Assembly (NCBI GenBank): GCA_963746605.1
Contig: CAVVCH010000061.1
Span: 1-64,000 of the forward strand
Source of the DNA: CAVQSS01 sp963746605
GTDB lineage: Bacteria > Desulfobacterota > RBG-13-43-22
Direction of reading: 5' to 3'
DNA: 64,000 nucleotides
The notes below the pieces were generated by a model. The model searched no databases and was not told where the DNA came from. It saw nothing but the letters and a program-made list of their open reading frames with translations. The translations under genes and the position numbers were made by a program. Positions 60,063-64,000 of the stretch are shown in pieces. Position 1 is the first letter of the stretch, and every line of letters starts with the position of its first letter.

Positions 60063-62132
60063 CTACCTGCCCGGTTTCTGCCGATACATATTGAGGTCCG
60101 CCCGGCGAAGGATCTGATCGTATTCCCGGCAGTCCGAATAATCTCCCAGAGAAACCGTCAAATACCGGGTTTGGTTGTCCTGGTCCAGGACGCTCAAGTT
60201 TCTCAAGGTGACCACCAGCCGTTCCCGCACAAAGGCCAGTTGCTCCATGTCGGTCCGGGGCAGGATCACCACGAATTCGTCCCCTCCGAAACGGGCCACA
60301 ACATCCGTGGTCCGCAGGCAGCTCTTGATGATCTCGGCGGTTTTTTTCAAGACCTGATCCCCCACCAGATGCCCGTAGCGATCATTGACTTCCTTGAACT
60401 GATCAATGTCCAGTAGAATCATGCTGAGATGATCTCTATAGCGGCGGGCCTTGGCGATCTCTTCTTGCAGTCTCTTTTCCAGGAATTGGCGGTTATAGAC
60501 TCCGGTGAGACCATCCATGGTGGCCAGTTCGGATAACTTGGCCTCCAGCGCTTTATGCTCGCTTAAATCCTGAAGGGACTCGATGGCCCCCCAGAGTTCA
60601 CCCGCCTGATCATAGATGGGGGCGGACATGAAATGCAGATAACGGTCCTTTCCCCCCAAGGATTCAAAAAAACCCTCGGCTTCAAAGGCCCCCGGCAAGA
60701 GGGAATGAGCCCGCAGTTTTCTCTCCCCGTAAAGGCGGCTTAAGAGGGCCAGGTTCTGGGCGAGGATGAGGTTGGCCAAGACCGGACGCTCAACCGGGTA
60801 GAAGGGTTTCCAGATATCCCGGCTGCCGGTCATTTCTTCTGCAGCCACCCCGGTCAATTCTGCGCATGCCCGGTTCCAGAAAACCACCCGGTGGTCACGG
60901 TCCAGGACAAAGGTGGGGATGGGACTGCCGTTGACCAGCTCCTCCATGATGGCCTTTTCCCGGGTTAAGACGGCCTCCATGGTCTTTTGATGGGTCAGGT
61001 CGTGGAAAAAGCCGACGCTGCCGATTTCTCGGTCCCCTTCATACAGGAGGCTTCCGGAGAGGCGCATGGGCAGTACCCTGCCGTCCTTGGTCAGCAATTT
61101 GGTTTGATAGTCCTGTAGCTTGCCGACTCCCCCGAAATCAGGGCCGCGCAGGGCCTCCTTAACCTCATGGGCCTTGCCGGGAGGATACAGCTCGGTGACA
61201 TGGATCCGACCGATAACTTCTTCCGGGGTATAACCGATGATCTTGCCCGCTCCCTCATTGAAAGTCATGACCCGGCCCTCCGGATCCACAGAAATGATTC
61301 CGTCCATAGAGCTTTGAATCAGTGATTGTGAAAAGTCCAGGCTGCGGCGTAGTTCCCTTTCCAGGCGCCTCTTGCCCGTCACATCCCGGAGTATCACTGT
61401 GATTCCGGCCTGGGTGCCCCCCTCGTCCAGGTAACGAAAGGAAGTCAGGCTGATGTCCAAAAGGGTCCCCCCTTTGGTCAACCGGATGGTTTCAAAATCC
61501 TTGAGCATCTCGCCCGCCAGGACTTTCCGGATGCCCTCCCGGGTGGGCGCTATTTCGGATTCAGGGACAAAGGGGATTTTTTGGCCGGAGAGTTCCTGTA
61601 GAGTCCAGCCAAAGGTTTTTTCGAAAGAGGGATTGAGATAATGAACCGTTCCTTCAAAACTGTAAATTACCAGTGGGATAGGGCAAGTCCTTAGAAAGGA
61701 TTGGAAGGTTTCCTCCAGTTTCAGCAGTTTTATTTCCTTGGTGATATCACGGGCGATTCCCACCAGACCGGCCACGCGGCCACCTTGAACAAACGGCGCT
61801 TCGTTAACCTCCAACAGCAGGCGCCGGCCGTTCTTATGACGAATTTCAACCGGGTAGGGCGGACATTTTTTCCCTTTTACCAGGGCCTCACGGGTAAAGA
61901 CATGAACCCGCTCATTCAAGGGATTGTCGGTCATGAAGGTCCCGTAATGGACTTTCCATTCCTCCTGAGTGTAACCGGTGATCTTGCTGACTCCCGGGGA
62001 CACGTGCAAAAAATGCCCCTCGGGATCATGAAGGTACACAAAGGTTTCAGAGGCCTCGTTCAGGAGCTGCAGGACTTCCAGAAAAGGGAACCCATTTTCA
62101 TCCAACAGGGGGGAGGCGGTATGCTGATCCAC
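60063..62132 (-). CDS. diguanylate cyclase with PAS domains
   Basis: A 689-residue signalling protein with no clear membrane segment. Four PAS units can be seen: about 20-130 (GYTQEEW), 140-260 (FGWTLQELSGQ), 270-390 (IGYTPEEVIGR) and 395-520 (ELTGVAAEEMTG). The C-terminal GGDEF domain (about 525-689) has DGLTGVYNRQFLEKRL and RFGGDEFVVILPR near residue 617, so it should make cyclic di-GMP. The inhibitory site RxxD is present as RTTD five residues before RFGGDEF's GGDEF. There is no EAL. The signal (redox, ligand) is unknown. Confidence 0.92.
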   Translation of the reverse strand: MDQHTASPLLDENGFPFLEVLQLLNEASETFVYLHDPEGHFLHVSPGVSKITGYTQEEWKVHYGTFMTDNPLNERVHVFTREALVKGKKCPPYPVEIRHKNGRRLLLEVNEAPFVQGGRVAGLVGIARDITKEIKLLKLEETFQSFLRTCPIPLVIYSFEGTVHYLNPSFEKTFGWTLQELSGQKIPFVPESEIAPTREGIRKVLAGEMLKDFETIRLTKGGTLLDISLTSFRYLDEGGTQAGITVILRDVTGKRRLERELRRSLDFSQSLIQSSMDGIISVDPEGRVMTFNEGAGKIIGYTPEEVIGRIHVTELYPPGKAHEVKEALRGPDFGGVGKLQDYQTKLLTKDGRVLPMRLSGSLLYEGDREIGSVGFFHDLTHQKTMEAVLTREKAIMEELVNGSPIPTFVLDRDHRVVFWNRACAELTGVAAEEMTGSRDIWKPFYPVERPVLANLILAQNLALLSRLYGERKLRAHSLLPGAFEAEGFFESLGGKDRYLHFMSAPIYDQAGELWGAIESLQDLSEHKALEAKLSELATMDGLTGVYNRQFLEKRLQEEIAKARRYRDHLSMILLDIDQFKEVNDRYGHLVGDQVLKKTAEIIKSCLRTTDVVARFGGDEFVVILPRTDMEQLAFVRERLVVTLRNLSVLDQDNQTRYLTVSLGDYSDCREYDQILRRADLNMYRQKPGR

Positions 62133-62217
62133 TGGATATTCCTTTTTAGATTCTTCAGCGCTTACACGTTAATACGAAAATAGAATTGATCACCGCTTTT
62201 TAGGCCTTTTCCCTGGG

Positions 62218-62308
62218 TCGTCATACCGGACTTGATCCGGTATCCAGGACCTCCAGAGCTTATCCAAGGCTGGATTCCGGATCGCGCTTCGCTTGTCCGG
62301 AATGACGA
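62218..62308. repeat. intergenic palindromic repeat G
   Basis: The ends TCGTCATACCGGA and TCCGGAATGACGA are inverted copies with one mismatch. Inside, ATACCGGA-CTTGA-TCCGGTAT is a perfect dyad. This sequence type (GGATTCCGGATCGCGC, TCCGGAATGAC) is a widespread REP-like element. Confidence 0.75.
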
Positions 62309-62330
62309 ATCTTGGCCAATTTATGGGGTT

Positions 62331-63464
62331 CTAATCTAAAATGTAAAACGGGGCCTTCCGGTTTAATACCCGGCTTTTAAGCTCTCCAATGACCACCATG
62401 TTCTCCAGACGGACGCCGCCCCAACCCGGCAGATAGATCCCCGGTTCAATGGTCACCACCATGTCCGATTCCAGGAGGGCCGGTTTAACCGGACTCAGAC
62501 TGGGGAGTTCATGGGTGGCCAAGCCCACTCCGTGGCCCAGGGAATGGTTGAAGTGCCGGCCGTAGCCGCCCTGATCAATGACCGACCGGGCCAGGGAGTC
62601 AACCTCCAGGGTACTTAGGCCGGCCCGTATTCCTTTTTCAGCTTTTTCCTGGGCCAGACGGACCAGCCCGTATACCTCCAGGAAACGGTCGTTGGGCCGG
62701 CCCAGAAAAACCGTTCGGGAGAGATCCGAACAATACCCATCGACCTTGGAGCCAAAATCAAAAATGATGGGCTCGCCTTTTTGAATCGGCCGGTCGGTGG
62801 GCTCGGCATGAGGTTGGCTGGAATGGGGTCCGGAGGCCACAATCGGCTCAAAGGCGATCGCCTCCCCCCCCCCTTGATGGATCAAGGTCTTGATTTTCCA
62901 GGCGATGGCTCTTTCAGTCTGTCCGGGACGGAGGGTGGCGGCCATTTCCAGAAAAACCGCTTCGGTTACGGCCAGGGACTTCCGAATAGCCTTGATTTCA
63001 CCGGGATCCTTTCGGGCCCGTAATCCTTCGACCAGATTTTGTGTGGGGGTCAATTGAATGGAGGCCTTTGATTTCCGGATTATTTTCTTAAGTCGTTGAT
63101 AAAATTGAAATGTAAGCCCACCAGTCTCAAATCCCAACCGGTTCATCCCTTGAAGCCGCCCGGCTATCCGGGACCAGGAACCTTCCAGGCCTTTATCGTA
63201 AATAAAAGGGATGAATCCGCGGGCTTCCCGCCGGGCCTCTATTTCATACCGGGGATCGGTTCCCAAGAGGGCCAGGGTACCGCCGACAATCAGGAATCCG
63301 GCCGATTCATTCAATTGGGGATCCGCCGGTTTAAACCCGCTCAAGTAGCGCCGGTTTTCCGGTAGGGTGACCATCAGGCCCGAAAGACCCTGAGTTTTTA
63401 AGGGTTCTTGAAGCATTTCGAGTCGGCGTTTCTGGTCTGGATGCAGGTCGGCACGGGCAGCCAT
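62331..63464 (-). CDS. M24B Xaa-Pro aminopeptidase-like peptidase
   Basis: A 377-residue aminopeptidase. The N-terminal creatinase-like domain (about 1-140) has NRRYLSGFKPADPQLNESAG. The catalytic pita-bread domain has the metal ligands: FDFGSKVDGYCSDLSRTVFL (two Asp), HSLGHGVGLATHELP (His), VTIEPGIYLPGWGGVRLENM (two Glu). It likely removes N-terminal residues before Pro. GGAGGAGCC precedes ATG 63464. Confidence 0.93.
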   Translation of the reverse strand: MAARADLHPDQKRRLEMLQEPLKTQGLSGLMVTLPENRRYLSGFKPADPQLNESAGFLIVGGTLALLGTDPRYEIEARREARGFIPFIYDKGLEGSWSRIAGRLQGMNRLGFETGGLTFQFYQRLKKIIRKSKASIQLTPTQNLVEGLRARKDPGEIKAIRKSLAVTEAVFLEMAATLRPGQTERAIAWKIKTLIHQGGGEAIAFEPIVASGPHSSQPHAEPTDRPIQKGEPIIFDFGSKVDGYCSDLSRTVFLGRPNDRFLEVYGLVRLAQEKAEKGIRAGLSTLEVDSLARSVIDQGGYGRHFNHSLGHGVGLATHELPSLSPVKPALLESDMVVTIEPGIYLPGWGGVRLENMVVIGELKSRVLNRKAPFYILD

Positions 63465-63490
63465 GGCTCCTCCTAACCGTTTCTAAAACT

Positions 63491-63518
63491 TGACTTTTTT
63501 TTATAAAAGCTTATAATT
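63491..63518 (+). promoter_or_regulatory. promoter of the HELVH protein gene
   Basis: TTGACT (63491-63496), a 16-bp T/A-rich spacer and TATAAT (63513-63518), 33 bp before ATG 63551. It is also divergent from the M24 peptidase start. Confidence 0.6.
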
Positions 63519-63550
63519 TTGTTATAAATCATTCAAACAATAAAATAAAG

Positions 63551-64000
63551 ATGATGCAAGGTTTTTCCCAAAAGGATATTGTGCTGGTGGATAGGGCGTT
63601 GGAAATAGCGGAAGACGCCGCGTGTAATCATTATCATATTTCCGGCAGTAATTGGAAGAAATATGGCTTTGAGGTTACACCGCTGGCCCATTTGCAGCAG
63701 GAGGAAATAACCGATCAAGGACTGGCTCAGATCAGCCGTTATGTGTTTGCTCCTTATCAGTGGAGGCCCGCCTCCTCTCTCCGAGACTATTACCGGGTTT
63801 GCCTGCAGGATCACAATATTCTTAAGGTGATGGAGCGGGGCGAAGGGTTGGAGTTGTTCCCCCTGATGATCTACATCTTAACCCATGAGTTGGTCCATAT
63901 CATCCGGTTCAGGAAATTTTTTCAGCGTTTTGATGTAAGTTGCGAGGAGCGGGAGATCGAGGAAAGCAAGGTTCATTCGACCACCTTTGATATTCTCAAG
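63551..64000 (+). CDS. HExxH-motif protein, 3' end outside window
   Basis: At least 150 residues, open to the window edge. MMQGFSQKDIVLVDRALEIA starts a helical domain; ISRYVFAPYQWRPASSLRDY follows, then LMIYILTHELVHIIRFRKFF with the zinc-protease-like HELVH, and a Glu-rich segment (CEEREIEESKVHSTTFDIL) that could give the third ligand (Glu) in gluzincin manner. No family recognised. The ribosome-binding site is weak (AAAG). The promoter at 63491-63518 supports the gene. It may be a peptidase-like regulator or enzyme. Confidence 0.65.
   Translation, partial: MMQGFSQKDIVLVDRALEIAEDAACNHYHISGSNWKKYGFEVTPLAHLQQEEITDQGLAQISRYVFAPYQWRPASSLRDYYRVCLQDHNILKVMERGEGLELFPLMIYILTHELVHIIRFRKFFQRFDVSCEEREIEESKVHSTTFDILK

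Overview
The window looks like a chromosomal piece of an anaerobic deltaproteobacterium (Desulfobacterota, Syntrophobacter/Desulfobacca-like). This is inferred from the queA-tgt-yajC-dprA-topA-trmFO order, a split glycine decarboxylase (gcvPA/gcvPB), a TrpB2-type enzyme, a heptaheme cytochrome c, FmdB/DUF2065/DUF1285 small proteins, stand-alone CoA-activase-type Fe-S proteins, and intergenic repeat families typical of that group. No database was searched; all names come from motifs read in the translations.

Layout. 1-1186 is a graveyard of truncated genes (amidohydrolase, cytochrome P450, SnoaL-like, histidine kinase tail). 1183-3406 holds a histidine kinase, a single-domain response regulator and a small ORF. 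3500-3815 carries a dispersed repeat in inverted orientation. 3985-6756 is a PadR regulator with a palindromic operator, followed by two proteins that both end in SCP2 lipid-binding domains. 7057-8247 looks foreign (MarR, truncated oxidoreductase, DUF4405). 8335-15269 has a methyltransferase, the minus-strand gcvT-gcvH-gcvPA-gcvPB operon and a divergent methyltetrahydrofolate methyltransferase-like gene, a one-carbon neighbourhood. 15367-24508 has envelope or lipid genes: a methyltransferase, a plsC / B12-radical SAM / split CoA-activase-like cluster, a GT-C-like membrane protein with two discoidin domains, a universal stress protein and a cupin. 24653-30790 has a lipoprotein, an EF-hand protein, a radical SAM-DUF2344 protein, a beta-CASP nuclease and a LOG protein. 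30853-35066 has polX, nth, an orphan ABC ATPase and a vapBC pair. 35211-43426 is the tRNA-modification, secretion and DNA-topology block. 43547-50306 has GT9, DUF1285, MaoC, dtd, cytochrome c, mpl and a beta-lactamase-fold hydrolase. 50465-59822 has ettA, tRNA-Lys, trpB2, maf, yggS, DUF1015, a NPPY methyltransferase, a DciA-like protein and tatD. 60063-64000 has a PAS-GGDEF protein, an M24 peptidase and a partial HExxH protein.

Two themes cross the window. First, about fifteen otherwise intact genes, including topA, trmFO, gcvPA and ettA, are broken by single-base indels, nearly all +1. This looks like sequence error rather than decay. Second, at least seven families of short dispersed repeats sit between genes, several with inverted structure.

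The best candidates for an undescribed system are the PadR/SCP2 module (4044-6756) and the plsC/B12-radical SAM/split activase cluster (16314-20700). Regulatory structures worth attention are the trpB2 leader (promoter between long inverted repeats plus a 10-codon leader ORF), the terminator between promoter and start of the fmdB-like gene, and a possibly leaderless vapB.
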